From NCBI GenBank assembly GCA_963932465.1, contig OZ010791.1:319048283-319112282 (forward strand): 64,000 nucleotides of DNA. Direction: 5' to 3'. The DNA is from Maratus speciosus. Taxonomy: Eukaryota; Arthropoda; Arachnida; Araneae; Salticidae. This document shows positions 24,086-35,254 of the stretch, one piece after another. How positions within the stretch are numbered: position 1 is the first letter of the stretch; the number at the start of each line of letters is the position of its first letter. The notes below the pieces were generated by a model that did not search any database, was not told the DNA's origin, and saw nothing but the letters and a program-made list of their open reading frames with translations. Position numbers and translations under genes: made by a program.

Positions 24086-25707
24086 TAGGGGCGCCATTTG
24101 AGGGGCGGGTCTGAGGGGCGGGTCCCCCCCAAGGAATTTGGTTTTTCAGAAAATTTATCAACCATCAACTGTCAAACTCAAACAAAAATTAAAACATTGC
24201 TCAAACGCTAAAATAATTTATCAGTGCAGTAAATCAATAATAGAAAATTTTCTTATCGCCATAGATCACAAAGTTGCAAATTTCATGACCTATCCATGGC
24301 ACTCGTGGGCTGATTATCTCATGACTGAATGAATTTCATGATCCTTTTTCGCGATCATCTGAAGAAATTTGCGATTTTTTCCGCACCGTTTGACAGAATT
24401 CAGGGTTTTTTTTCTGCAACAGTTTTCGAAATTGTTTTTTTTCTCGCGACAATTTGTCGAAATTCACAATATTTTTCCGCGACCAACTGACGAAATTTCA
24501 TATTTGTTTATGCGATCTTTTGACAAAATTCGCGCTTCTTTTTCACGATCATTTGTTGAAATTCTTGATTTTTTTTTCTGACACCGACTAATAATATTTG
24601 TATTTTTTTCCGCGATAGTTTATTATATTCCGCGATAGATGTAATTTTTTCCAGGACGAAATTTTGTATCTTATTTCACGATCGTTTGACGAAATTCCCC
24701 TCTATTGCCTGACTAAATTTTCGTGATTTCTGCGTCTATCTTTTGACGAGATTCGCGATTTCTTCTGCAATCCTTTTACAAAACTCGAGATTTTAGTTTG
24801 TATAATCGTTTGACGAAATCTGCATTTCTTTTCGCGATCTCTGATGAAATTAGCAATATTATCCACTGTAGTTTGGAGAAATTAGCGATTTTTTCCGTGA
24901 CGATTTCGGGATTTTTTTCTTTAAAATTTGCAAAATTCGCGATTTTTTTCTGTGAGCCATTGACGAATTGATTTTGCGAAATTGGAAAGAAAAAAAAATC
25001 GTGGACTTTCACGAAAATTAAAAAAAATCGCAGAATAATCACATGTTCGTGAAAGAAATAAAGGATACAAAATCACGCAGAGCTTTTTTTATTGTGCGGG
25101 ATTTTCCAATTTTCTGTGAGATTTGTGCAGTTCTGCACGTTCTCTTTTCCTAAAAGAAAATTTTTCTTTCTTATTTGCCTGGAAACTCTTAAAATGGCGC
25201 CCCTGTAGTAAAGCCTGAAAAAAAGAAGTCGAAAGGGACTGCAAAAAGTTCAATATTAGACAGGTCTCTGTCTTAAAAAATATAATTGCATGATGTTTTT
25301 TCATCGAAATTTCATTTTTTTCACCTTTGAGACAGAATTCGATTATAGACAGGCTTCGTTTTTACAAATTTTATTATAATACATCTCTTTTCAGAGCTAT
25401 ACTATAGAGTGGATGGTTTAAAAATTTTTGAGGATACCTGTAAAAATGGAACCTATAATAGAATCCTGTCTAAAAATAAATTTTACCCTCTAAGACGACA
25501 ACCTGTTTAAACCGAAAATGTTCATTGGTTCTTGAGTTTCCGTATTCAAAATTTTTACTGTTTTTGTAAGCATGATTCAGTTTACGTTTCTCGTTCGAGA
25601 GGTGGGGGGGGGGGGGGGAGACGCCCGTATCCTACCCTTAGCTATATAACTTCCCTCAAAAAATTTCCCCCCCCCCCAGACAAGAAAATTCTGAAATGGC
25701 GCCCGTG
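24086..25707. mobile_element. hAT-type element filled with minisatellite
   Basis: An 8-bp direct repeat ATTCCAAC flanks it exactly (24078-24085 and 25708-25715). Inverted ends read TAGGGGCGCCATTTGAG on the left and CACGGGCGCCATTTCAG on the right (minus strand). Internally, from about 24340 to 25080, lies a degenerate short tandem repeat. A further internal end, AAATGGCGCCCCTG at about 25192-25205, suggests a nested or composite structure. No transposase seen. The hAT assignment rests on target-duplication length and short GC-rich termini. Confidence 0.7.
24340..25080. repeat. Degenerate minisatellite, about 37-bp unit
   Basis: Repeated phrase close to TTTTTCCGCGATCATTTGAC followed by GAAATTCGCGATTTT, recurring some twenty times with many substitutions and length changes. 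It produces spurious Phe-rich frames on both strands. It lies wholly inside the hAT-type element. Confidence 0.75.
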
Positions 25708-25953
25708 ATTCCAACATAAAAGTTCCGAAATATCCTTTAAAATTATTTAAAATTACTTGAATCCTTTCTTAGGACTGCCAGTGCAGAGAAATTTTTTTCC
25801 AATATCGGAAATATATTATGCTAATTTTATTTTAATATAGACGTGCACAAAACAATTAAACAGAAGTCGTAATATTATTAAATCGAATGTCGTAACGATT
25901 TGTATATATTTATGCTTTAAATAAATAAATACAAATATCGAATATTTTGTCTA

Positions 25954-26754
25954 CAGTAGAGGGCCGATTATCCGAACAATTTGGAACCGACCCTATTTCG
26001 GGTAAAGAGACAGACAATTTAAGGGATATTTCAGACTTTACCAGAACCTTCACATGTTATCTAAGCTTAGGACTGGCATCACCAATCACCGCTGGCATGT
26101 TTAATCTTTTTCTTTCTTTTTTTTTCTTTTTTACATTTTTATCATTATTTTTTTTTTCTCTTTATATCATTTTCGGAACTCTAGAGATTATAATTAAAAC
26201 AAAAAAGCTTTTGCTTGTTCCTTGCTTCAACGAAGACATTCTTTTCAATGCTGCCATATTTCTAATTCTTCTTAAATACGTTAATTGAATAGGATCAATG
26301 TTCTTGTGCCGTTCGAGCCATTTCATAGCTGTTTTCAAACATTCAAAGTCTTCATTATTTGATAGATTATTTTAAGAGCATTCGTTTTCATTTTCTTCAT
26401 TTTCTTTTTAATCATGAATCTCATCCACCATCTCATCATTATTTAAAATCTGATATCCTACGCCTTGTACTTCACTATTTAACAACTCGTTAATTTTATT
26501 TTCTTCGAAGCTTAGGATTCTTCCAATTACCTTTATTGTTTTACATTACTCCTTTCCTGATTCACTATCAGTTTTTTTCTTTATTTAAAATTTTATTCCA
26601 AGCCAATGGATAATTGGGAGTTCGGTTAAAAATGTTTTTGCTAAGAAATAGTTTGTTCGGATAACTGGAAATTCGGTTTTTTTTTAGAAAAACAGGCTGT
26701 TCGGATAATTGGAAGTTCGGTTAATTGGAGTTCCGATAATCAGCGCTCTACTGT
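25954..26754 (-). mobile_element. Tigger/pogo-type element remnant
   Basis: 801 bp flanked by TA, with inverted termini CAGTAGAGGGCCGATTATCC and, on the minus strand from the right end, CAGTAGAGCGCTGATTATCG. CAGTAGA-type ends containing ATTATCCGAA and a TA target are typical of the pogo/Tigger branch of Tc1/mariner. TTCGGATAATTGGAAGTTCGG-like blocks repeat next to the right terminus. The interior still encodes the C-terminus of a Tigger/jerky-type transposase on the minus strand. Confidence 0.85.
26195..26340 (-). pseudogene. Tigger/jerky-type transposase C-terminal remnant
   Basis: Minus-strand translation gives EDFECLKTAMKWLERHKNID, then QLTYLRRIRNMAALKR, which fits the conserved tail of Tigger/jerky transposases (helical LE-rich segment, then LRxIRxxAAxKR). 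Stops interrupt the frame further upstream, and no DDE catalytic core remains. It marks the element's origin and is not functional. Confidence 0.7.
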
Positions 26755-26756
26755 AT

Positions 26757-26817
26757 ATTGAATTTTATAACGATATTAATACAAAATCCTGGATTCCTGG
26801 AACAATGGATTTTTATG

Positions 26818-26872
<55 letters not shown>

Positions 26873-27288
26873 TATAAACGTTCCAGGTCTTAAATTGTTA
26901 ATACATGAACAGTAGAGATGATAATGTTGAATAGACAGACAGCTACAGCATCACTGAACATCCTTAAGTTCTTTAAATTTTTATGTAATTATTATATTTT
27001 TAATTATATATGTTATGCAATTCATACGTACTTTATGTACGTACAGTCTCTAAATAAATGGACACTACATCGTAACGTTTTTAGTTTTACTTTGAATGAT
27101 ATTATAATTTTTTATCATCTTTTCAATTAAGCTTGCTTATTTAATTTTTCATATTCTTTTCTTTTTGGATAAAAACAAATTAATTGCAGAAAATCCATGC
27201 ATTGTATTTTAAGTAAATTTATGAGATTCACTCGAAACATTCATTGAATTCTGTCCGATTCTGTTCTCTTTCTTTAACTATTTCTATA
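26757..27288. repeat. Spacer with (AT)n microsatellite
   Basis: About 48 bp of alternating AT at 26822-26869. The remainder is AT-rich with no recognised gene; the 70-residue plus frame at 26918 has no motif. Confidence 0.6.
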
Positions 27289-27579
27289 TACAGTAGCGCT
27301 CAAAAGAATTTTGACAACCTTATATTCTCTCTTATTTTATTTAATATAAAAATGTTAAAGAAAATATATTCCCTTTAATTGAGAACATTATGACTGCAGT
27401 TATTCAAATGTATCAAGTTTCAACTTGTTTGTTTACATCCGTCACCACCGAAGAAATATGACTCATCCTTAGCTCAAAAGTATTTTGACAATTAGTTTGC
27501 ATTTAATTGTTGAAGGTGTCAGTGGCTCTATAGCTTCGATTAGTGTTTATTGTGATTAACTTTATGGATCAGGAATGCC

Positions 27580-28020
27580 GAAATGAAAAAATATATTGAA
27601 GTGATTCTAGAAAAGCCGCTGTAAATGCACTTAAGAGAGGTAGACTGTAAGCAGAATTAGCTCGTTCTTTTAACGTGTCTCGGCAACATGTTATTACATG
27701 GAATAACGTTTTTAATAAACAGAAATACATCGAAAATAAGCCTCAAAGTGGCTATCCGAAAAAAAAAAACTTGCAATGTTGACTGTATTATAAAAATAAT
27801 ATCTACAAGTGATTGTCGTAAGCCCGCTGTAATAATAAAAAATGAATTGAAAGAAAATTATGGCATAGACATACACGTTTCATCAGTCAAACGACGCCTA
27901 AACCTCTATAGTTTACATGGCAGAAGACCAGCAAAAAACACGTTTCTAATCTACTAAGAATAAGAAGGCTAGAGTTGCATTTGTAAAACGGCATAAGCCT
28001 TTCAGAGGCAAAGCAATGCT
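27580..28020 (+). pseudogene. Tc1-family transposase N-terminal half, left arm
   Basis: Helix-turn-helix region that would bind the element's inverted repeats. Recognisable parts are SRQHVI-like sequence at about 27678, CNVDCIIKIISTSDCRK, the NELKENYGIDIHVSSVKRRL segment of the second helix-turn-helix, and LHGRRPAK. The frame is shifted near 27765 (A-run) and near 27940. The catalytic domain is absent because the arm ends at about 28057. Its inverted partner at 28157-28600 reads better. Confidence 0.8.
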
Positions 28021-28156
28021 ATTGCTGAAGTGTTGAAATTAATGACTGACACCAGAATTTTGGTTAAGAAAAATTTGGTTTGTTATGTGTGTGAAATATA
28101 GCTTTTTCATATTTAAAAATAAATTTGTTTTCAAATTCCGGTGTCAATAATTAATT

Positions 28157-28600
28157 TCAACACTTTAGCAATGGAATTGCTTTGCCCCTGAAAGGGTTAT
28201 GCAGTTTTACAAATGCAACTCTAACCTTCCTAGTCTTAGTAGATAACAAACGTGTTTTTGCTGGTCTTCTACCATGTAAACCATAGAGATTTAGGCGTCG
28301 TTTGACTGATGTAACGTGTATGCCTATGCCGTAATTTTCTTTCAATTCATTTTTTGTTATTACAGCGGACTTACGACAATCACTTGTAGGTATCATTTTT
28401 ATAATATAGTCAACATTGCAAGTTGTTTGTTTCGGATGGCTACTTTGAGGTTTATTTTCGATGTATTTCTGTTTATTAAAAACTTTATTCAATGTAATAA
28501 CATGTTGCCGAGACACGTTAAAAGAACGAGCTAGTTCTGCTTGCAGTCTACCTTTCTTAAGGGCATTTACAGCGGTTTTTCTAGAATCACTTCAATATTT
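28157..28600 (-). pseudogene. Tc1-family transposase N-terminal half, right arm
   Basis: Mirror copy of the left-arm transposase. A 119-residue open frame (28516-28157) covers both helix-turn-helix units: MSRQHVITLNKVFNKQKYI, then DYIIKMIPTSDCRK, ENYGIGIHVTSVKRRLNLYG and LHGRRPAKTRL. The upstream LARSFNVSRQ-type first helix lies just before, outside the ATG-bounded frame. It lacks the DDE core and ends at the central loop, so it could bind DNA at most. Confidence 0.82.
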
Positions 28601-28914
28601 TTTTTTACTTTTCGGCATTCCTGATCCTTAAAAATAATCACAATATGTCAATGCAAACACTAATCGAATCTATAGCGCCACTGACACCTTCAACAATTAA
28701 ATGCAAACTAATTGTCAAAATACTTTTGAGCTAAGGAGGAGTCATATTTTTTCGGTGGCGCCGAATGTAAACAAACAAGTTGAAACTTGATACATTTAAA
28801 TAACTGCAGTCATAATGTTCTCAATTATAGGGAACATATTTTCTTTTACATTTTAATATTAAATAAAATAAGAGAGAATATAAGATTGTCAAAATACTTT
28901 TGAGCGCTACTGTA

Positions 28915-29240
28915 GGAACAATCGGTCAACGTACTTTTCTTTATCGTCTTCAGTGATATTGAAACCGCTTTACTTATCGCAAAAACTCTTACAAAATTAA
29001 AATACACTTAAATTTAGAATATAAACTAATTATATTAATCTATTGGAAGTATGAAATCAATGTTAACTTAATGTTAACGAAAAACATATTGGAATCATTT
29101 ACTTATTTAATTATCTGAGGTAGCTTTATTTTGTAAGAGGAACTGAACAAATAAATATTACTCAAATTCTAGTAAATACGTCATGATGTTTGATATTTTT
29201 GCTTCTGATAATAAAAAAAAATTAGTTATTAATGAATAAT
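28915..29240. other. AT-rich spacer
   Basis: No gene, RNA or transposon terminus recognised. Confidence 0.45.
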
Positions 29241-29459
29241 GTGTAGAAACCGGCTAATCCGAATTGATTAGGACCGGGGAATGTTCGGATAATAAAAAAA
29301 ATCGGATTATCCGAAATTCCGATAAAAATACAAAAGAAAAAGATGCGTGCTAAAAAAAATGTAAGTTATAAGGACTCAGTAGTACAGTAAACATCCTCTA
29401 ATCCGGCATCGTAAGGTCCGAAATTCTTGATAACCCAGCTCGACTTTCTGATAAATGTA

Positions 29460-30240
29460 GTATTCCTTGTTTAAGGGGTCTTGTACCTTATAAACTCGTC
29501 GAAAATTAACAGAAACAATGAAAGTTTGAATTAGTGTATCTTTATTAATTTATTATGCATAAAAATGAAATTTTGACTTTTGATCAAACAGATAATGCTT
29601 TTTGATATAATACCACTAGAAACTGACTAGCCTTTTGTAGAATTTGTGTATCGTTGAAATTAAAACAACTCTTTTTTCGACTTCGTAAGTCATTGCGCGC
29701 ATGATATCTTGAGAACGTATTTATGGATTGTTATGAAACTTGATATATATAATAAGCAGATATGTATTTTTTAAATGATCTACGCTTAGGTCAAAATTAT
29801 TTCGTTAACTATGCAATAGAAATATTTTCGTAAAAAAAAAAAAAAAAAAAAAAAAAAATCAAAAAATTTTATTTTTAAGAAATAAAATATTCACTACTAG
29901 AAATATTACCTCTGTAAATGCTTAAAAGTAGATCATTTTAAACACACATACTTGCTTAGTATCTATTCCAAATTTCATAACAATCCATACATACTTTCTC
30001 AAGATATCATGCGCGCAGCGACTTACGGAGTAAAGAAAAAGCTATTTTAATTTCAACAATACGCAAATTCTGTCAAAGGGTAAACAGTTTCTAATAGTAG
30101 CATATTAACAAAGCACAATCTGTTTAATCAATGCTCAAAATTCCACTTTTATATATCAAAAGGTTTTGAAAATAGACTAATTCAAAATTCGGATTTTTTC
30201 GTTAATATTCGTCGTGTATAAAATTTACAAGACTCCTTAG
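29460..30240. repeat. Foldback repeat with arms near 380 bp
   Basis: Arms at about 29460-29830 and 29865-30240 are inverted copies at roughly three-quarters identity, centred on a poly(A) run at 29833-29858. Shared phrases include GCGCGCATGATATCTTGAGAA, TATGGATTGTTATGAAA, AAATGATCTAC and GTTGAAATTAAAA. No open frame is conserved. It sits between Tigger-type ends and could be that element's body. Confidence 0.8.
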
Positions 30241-30609
30241 CACTCCTGATGGTCATAATACTCCAATGAATCTTCAAAATGAGGAATTACGTAACAAACC
30301 ATTACAAACGGTTCAAAATCGTGAATCTATAAATAGCTTAGTCACCACGTAGACAAAAAAATACAACATTTCTGCAGATAATTTTCGAAATCAAATTGTT
30401 GAAAGGAAAAATAAATTTTTATCATCTGAATTAATACTTTTTGCATTTTAGAAAAGAGTTTTATAGTAATAGGCAAACAAACTTATATTCGATATTTTTT
30501 TTTTTAAGATGGCTTCTACGAGTAGGCCTACGGTGCACGTTTTCATTTTACATTCGTTTACATATATTGTACTTTTACATTATTTTTTTAATATATTAAA
30601 GCTGTTTAA
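30241..30609. other. AT-rich spacer
   Basis: No gene recognised. The 74-residue frame at 30509-30733 begins here and runs into the adjacent repeat without any motif. Confidence 0.45.
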
Positions 30610-31290
30610 AGAATATAAAAGTCCTTCCGGCCAGTGCCGGGAGGAAGAGGTAGCTTTCATATTCCTTATTTTAAAAAAGCCAACTTATATTATTCAAACA
30701 CAAAAAGCTCAATTTAATGGAAACCGAATATAGGAGATTCAATACTAATTTTTATCAATACTAAATCAGTATGAATGAGAATTTCGCGAAATTAATCAGC
30801 TTCTTCCAAGCTGCTTTTATTTAAAGTAACATATATTTGGCTGCCAAATTCGGCGATTTCTTAAAGTGCCTGCCATTTTAAGACAACATGGTGGATGAGG
30901 CTAACCAGTGAACTTGGTCGAGACCTTAGTAATTTCTGTGCACATGCTCACTCACATCGGAATCGGTTGATATATACGAGTGCTGTCGCAGGCAAAAAAT
31001 CAGATTTTTCAAAATGTCACCCACATTAGAAATTGAAACTGCTATATCTGAGCCATTTTTTTAAGATAAAGACAAACAAAAAGTGCTTCTGAATAGATCA
31101 AGGTCAAATACTTAAAAAAAAAACCTTTTTAAATTTCTATTTTTTTTGCACCTCACTTTAAATGTAATTTTTTTTAATTTAATGGCCGCCATTTTGAAAC
31201 AAGATGGCTGATGAAGCTGGCCAGCGAACTTGGTCGAGATATTGATGTATACTATCCACATGCCTTCTTACATCGAAATATTTCAAGTGG
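30610..31290 (-). repeat. Inverted copy of 2.7-8.2 kb host repeat
   Basis: The minus strand matches about 3700-4255 joined directly to 8035-8200. It contains the last unit and a part of the 325-bp array, and the intact site GATTTAG|TATTG in which the composite Helitron sits in the other copy. It therefore documents the pre-insertion state. An A/T tract takes the place of the long T-run at 8112. Confidence 0.8.
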
Positions 31291-31360
31291 AAAATAAAAT
31301 CGGTTCTGATTAACAGGAATTTCGGATTATCGAGGTTCGGATTGGCGGGTTTCTACTGTA

Positions 31361-31909
31361 GTTTAAAATAAATTAATGTTTATCAGGATTCATAACAAAT
31401 GACATAAATTTATTTCCTATAATTACTCAATCGTCATACCGAGGAATGTTTGTTAAGTCCAAATTAAAAACTTTATTTAAAAATCTAATACCAAATACTG
31501 AAAGATAAATTAATAACAGAACATATTTACATAGAAATACACAGAGAGATATTTGGCCTTGACCTAAGAAATATTATTTTTACTCTATCTTTGAAAGTAA
31601 ATGGAATGTAACTCCTGAAAAATGTTGTCATAAACATAAGTTGTGAAATATTTACGATATAAAATATTTTCAAAGCTCCATTTCCTTAGAAAAATCCAGC
31701 GGAAATGTTGTTTAAAGGCAGATATTGCAAGACAGAATTTTATGAAAACACTAGAAAACTAGTAAGCTACGAAAATATTATATTCAATGATGTTCATTAT
31801 TTTAAAATTCAAATAAATGTAGTTATTTTATTATTTATATTATAAGTGAATAGGTTCATTTATTTTAGCCCATTTTTAAAGTAAAATAGTTTTTGGTTCT
31901 GTTGTATTA

Positions 31910-31943
<34 letters not shown>

Positions 31944-32685
31944 TGTTTGTTTCAAAGCATGGTATAAACACGGTCACGTAGGATTTTTTTTTTTTTTTTT
32001 TTTTGGGGGGGGGGGGGGGAGGTAATCTTATATGTATATATATATGCATGTGTGTGTGTGTATAGATATCACATAATGTTCTTAGTTCGTATTTATTTTA
32101 ATCATACTACATGACTTGTTAAATTCTTTGTCCATTTAATAATTTTAATATTTTAAGTTAAATTTTATAAAAACCGTATTGTACTTTGAACAAAAAAAAA
32201 TTAAATTTTACAATTAATAAAGAAATAATATCCCCCATACTAGTTAATTGTTGCGTGGCAACCCGATGTGTTGAATTTACATTGCAGGAATTTTTTCTTT
32301 TATTTCTTGACAGGAATAAATCCAACGTTATTTTATATTGCTTTAAAAATACAATAACCTTTATAGAATAAAAATAAAATTAAGTACAAATCATATTTAC
32401 AATTTAGGTTAACCAGACATCGCGAGCATTACGTTTTGTAAATAATGTGATTTTTAATGTAAAACTTTGTTTATCATAAGTATATTCTTCTTTTGAAAAT
32501 CGGTTTTTAATTTCGGAGCTCGTGAAATGAAAGTGACGTCACTTTCACGATCTGATAATATTTAAGTTTTTTAAATCAGATTAAATCTTGTTTCAAAAAG
32601 CTAATTATGCCATTTTTAACCCATAAACCATTTTACAAAAAATTACTGAAAATAGTATATATTTTTACTTTCTTCTATCTTTACA
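31361..32685. other. AT-rich region with homopolymers
   Basis: Poly(A) at about 31911-31940, then a T-run joined to a G-run at 31986-32020 and a TATATATG/TGTGTG tract to 32065. No gene was recognised. A perfect 18-bp palindrome at 32529-32546 is listed separately. Confidence 0.5.
32529..32546. promoter_or_regulatory. CRE-centred palindrome
   Basis: GAAAGTGACGTCACTTTC is a perfect palindrome with a full cAMP-response element (TGACGTCA) in the middle, within a slightly longer imperfect palindrome CGTGAAA...TTTCACG. No TATA box or gene is evident nearby, so function is unknown. Confidence 0.3.
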
Positions 32686-32850
32686 AGAAGAAAGTATTGG
32701 ATTCATGAAAATTTTCTACTTCCGGTTTTCGACGGATTTACACATTTTGGGGGTCAGAGATTCCGAAAAATATGTTTTTACAAAATATCTGTCTGTGAGT
32801 GTGTGGTTCTGTGGTTCTGTGAGTCTGTAGTGACACAAATTTTGTGGGCG
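32686..32850. repeat. Leader module of dispersed repeat, copy 1
   Basis: Reads TTCTACTTCCGGTTTTCGAC, then GGATTTACA, GGTCAGAGATTCCGAAAAAT and CTGTCTGTGAGTGTGTGG. It matches 55190-55320, yet the sequences following the two leaders are different. Confidence 0.75.
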
Positions 32851-33690
32851 CTCTATCTCAAGAACTAATGCACGGAATTTAATAAAAATTTATATTATAG
32901 TAGTCCCTAATATAAGTTGGGGCGTATAAGTTTTGGTGTAAATCGCCCAACAGGTGACACTGCTATGCTGCATTTTTCGCGATTTCTGTAATAGCTCTAT
33001 CTCAAGAAATAATGCACGGATTTTCATCAAACTTCAGATATAGTTATTTCTTGATATGAGTTGGTGCTGGTAACTTTTTGGTGTAAATCGCCCAACAGAT
33101 GGCGCTGCTACGCTGCATTTTGCAGGATTTACACGATTTTTGCAATAGCTCTATCTCCATAAATAATGCACGGATTTTCATCTAACTTCAGATTCAGTTA
33201 GTCCTTGACATGAATTGACGTTTTATACATTTTGGTGTAAATCGCTCAACAGGTGGCGATGCTATGCTGCATTTTTTGCGATTTCCTCAATCTATCTCAA
33301 GATCTATCTCATGAACTAATCCTTTGGTTTTCAACAAACTTCAGATTCAGATATACCTGGATATGAATTACTGCTGTTTATGTTTTGGTGTCAATCGCTC
33401 AATAAGTGACGCTGCTATGCTGAATTTTTGCAATTTCCGCAATAGCTCTATCTCAAGAACTAATGCTCGGATTTTCAACAAGCTTGAGATTCAGGCATAC
33501 CTCGATATGAATTAGTGCTCTTTATATTTTGGTGCAAATCGCTCAATAGGTAGCGCTTCTATGCTACATTTTTCAGAATTTCCCTTCTAGTTCTATCTCG
33601 TTAATTAATACACGAATTTTCATCAAACTTCAAATTCAGATATACTTTGATATGAATTGGTGCTAATTTGATGTAATTTCTTGTACTATT
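32851..33690 (+). repeat. Tandem array of about 147-bp units
   Basis: Six diverged units starting near 32851, 32995, 33139, 33295, 33444 and 33590. Each begins CTCTATCTCAAGAACTAATG and contains TTTTCATCAAACTTCAGAT, then TTTTGGTGTAAATCGC, CAACAGGTGGCG and CTGCTATGCTGCATTTTT. Decay increases to the right. No open frame is conserved across units. Confidence 0.88.
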
Positions 33691-35251
33691 TAAATGATTT
33701 AATTGACGTGATTTATATAATAGAAAGTTTTGTAATGGTCACAACATACTAGTTTTTTTTAATCAATTTTTGCGACTACGGGAAGCATTTTCCACCTAAA
33801 TGCAAGGAGCTTAAATCTTTTAATTTAAAGCTGAAAAAATCTACATCTATAATGTAATGATTTTTGTATTTCAATATGTCGGTATTGCTTCTGGTCGCGC
33901 ATAATAAATTAAGTCAGGAAATTTGCATATGTGAAAAGATGCTGTTGTATTTTTCGATTTCTCTATGAAAAGTTTGTTTAATCAAGATTTTTTTACACCC
34001 TTTATTTTTGTAAAAAAGTAATCTTTTCAATTTTTATGGAAAAAATGATGTCAATAAAAATATAATAATCCGTTTTATTCTCTTTCTAATTTTATCCTCA
34101 AAACTGTAATAATTACGTTGTCATCTTTAGAGAATCTCCGTTAAAAGTTGCCAATAAATTAACATCTCATAAGCGAATTAAAAATTAAAATTTATCAGAG
34201 ATTATATGACACCCTCGGATACTCTTGAATAAATGGTTTTGATTACTTCGCGATGTGTTCAATATTATAAGCATCGCATTGTGAAGCAAACACAGATAGT
34301 CAGATTTTAATATAATAGATATATTTACAAACCCATTTTGTTGTATTCAAGCTAATAATATTTTATACTGTTACAAAGTAATGCCATTTTAGATCTGCTA
34401 GATCATTATATTTATTTTAACTTTATTATCTAAAACATTAATGTTAGAAATATACTAAATTTAATTAATATAAATTTTCTAAAGTCCAAATTAAATTAGC
34501 TAATTCATGCGCTCAACGCATTATTTCTCATAAATATATATATCTAAGAATATTAATTTATTTATCATACATATTTTCTTATCAATTCAATTCAACATTT
34601 TTTCAAACAACTAATATTCAACATACTTCATAAAGATATCTTACACGTTACTATAAAGAATTGTAACGCACACACAGATAAAATGTTTGCTCAAGCTTAT
34701 TTCGCTGATCTTATAAATATTCTCACCATGTCGTGTAATAGAAATTTAATCTAATCTTAATTCACCCTATAAAGGTTTTATAGAATTTTTGTTGGCAGAA
34801 GCTTATAGATTAATTCAGCTGCTGAATAAAAGCAGGACAGATTTTTGCATTAAAGGAAACTTTTATCGTAAGTTAGGATCAAATATTGAAAGGTTTCTTT
34901 GCTGTATATAATTACGAAATACAATGTAACACTTTCTTGTCGAAGAGAGAGAGTGACGGAGAAAGAAAGACGTATAATTTAATGTAGTTTTAGACATGTT
35001 TATAGAATATTTTCTGTAAAAATACCAAAAAATTATGATTTATTTAATTATTATATTTTTTTTTATCTTAAAGTAAAATTCTATCATTCAAGTACTGCTA
35101 TTCAGATCCAGGATAAATATTATGTATATTTATTAAAATAAATAATCATTGTTTAACGTCTGATATACGATATAAATATAAAAAATATATTACAATTCAT
35201 CAGACATACAAGTAAAACTTACATCAATACATTTAATACAATTAAAAAAGA
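33691..35251. other. AT-rich sequence without recognised gene
   Basis: No supportable coding sequence, transposon termini or RNA gene seen. Confidence 0.45.
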
Positions 35252-35254
35252 AAC

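Larger units (their letters stand above)
27291..28912. mobile_element. Tc1-like head-to-head foldback element
   Basis: 1622 bp flanked by TA (27289-27290, 28913-28914). The outer termini are CAGTAGCGCTCAAAAG on each strand, of Tc1 type. Two arms of about 770 bp (27291-28057 and 28134-28912) are inverted copies of one another around a loop of about 75 bp. Each arm holds the N-terminal DNA-binding half of a Tc1-family transposase pointing inward, and neither has the DDE core. This looks like an inverted duplication of the 5' half of a Tc1 element that became a mobile unit in its own right. Confidence 0.9.
29241..31358. mobile_element. Nested Tigger/pogo-type ends with internal insertions
   Basis: The right terminus (minus strand CAGTAGAAACCCGCCAATCC, then ATAATCCGAAATTCC) is followed by TA at 31359-31360. 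The left side has two candidate partners: GTAGAAACCGGCTAATCC at about 29243, and CAGTAAACATCCTCTAATCC at 29385 preceded by TA. Both carry the ATCCGAAATTC block of pogo/Tigger ends. Inside lie a foldback repeat (29460-30240) and an inverted copy of another repeat (30610-31290). The true pairing of ends cannot be settled by eye. No transposase remains. Confidence 0.55.

Noticed and set aside
24776..25042. Minus-strand frame in minisatellite as a protein
   Set aside because: Translation of a degenerate repeat; composition is Phe/Ile/Lys-biased and both strands are open.
25947..26288. 113-residue plus-strand frame as a membrane protein
   Set aside because: Runs antisense to the Tigger transposase remnant and through a T-rich tract, which explains its Phe-rich hydrophobic look.
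32851..33690. CRISPR array or exon repeat
   Set aside because: The 147-bp units are diverged throughout and carry no conserved frame.
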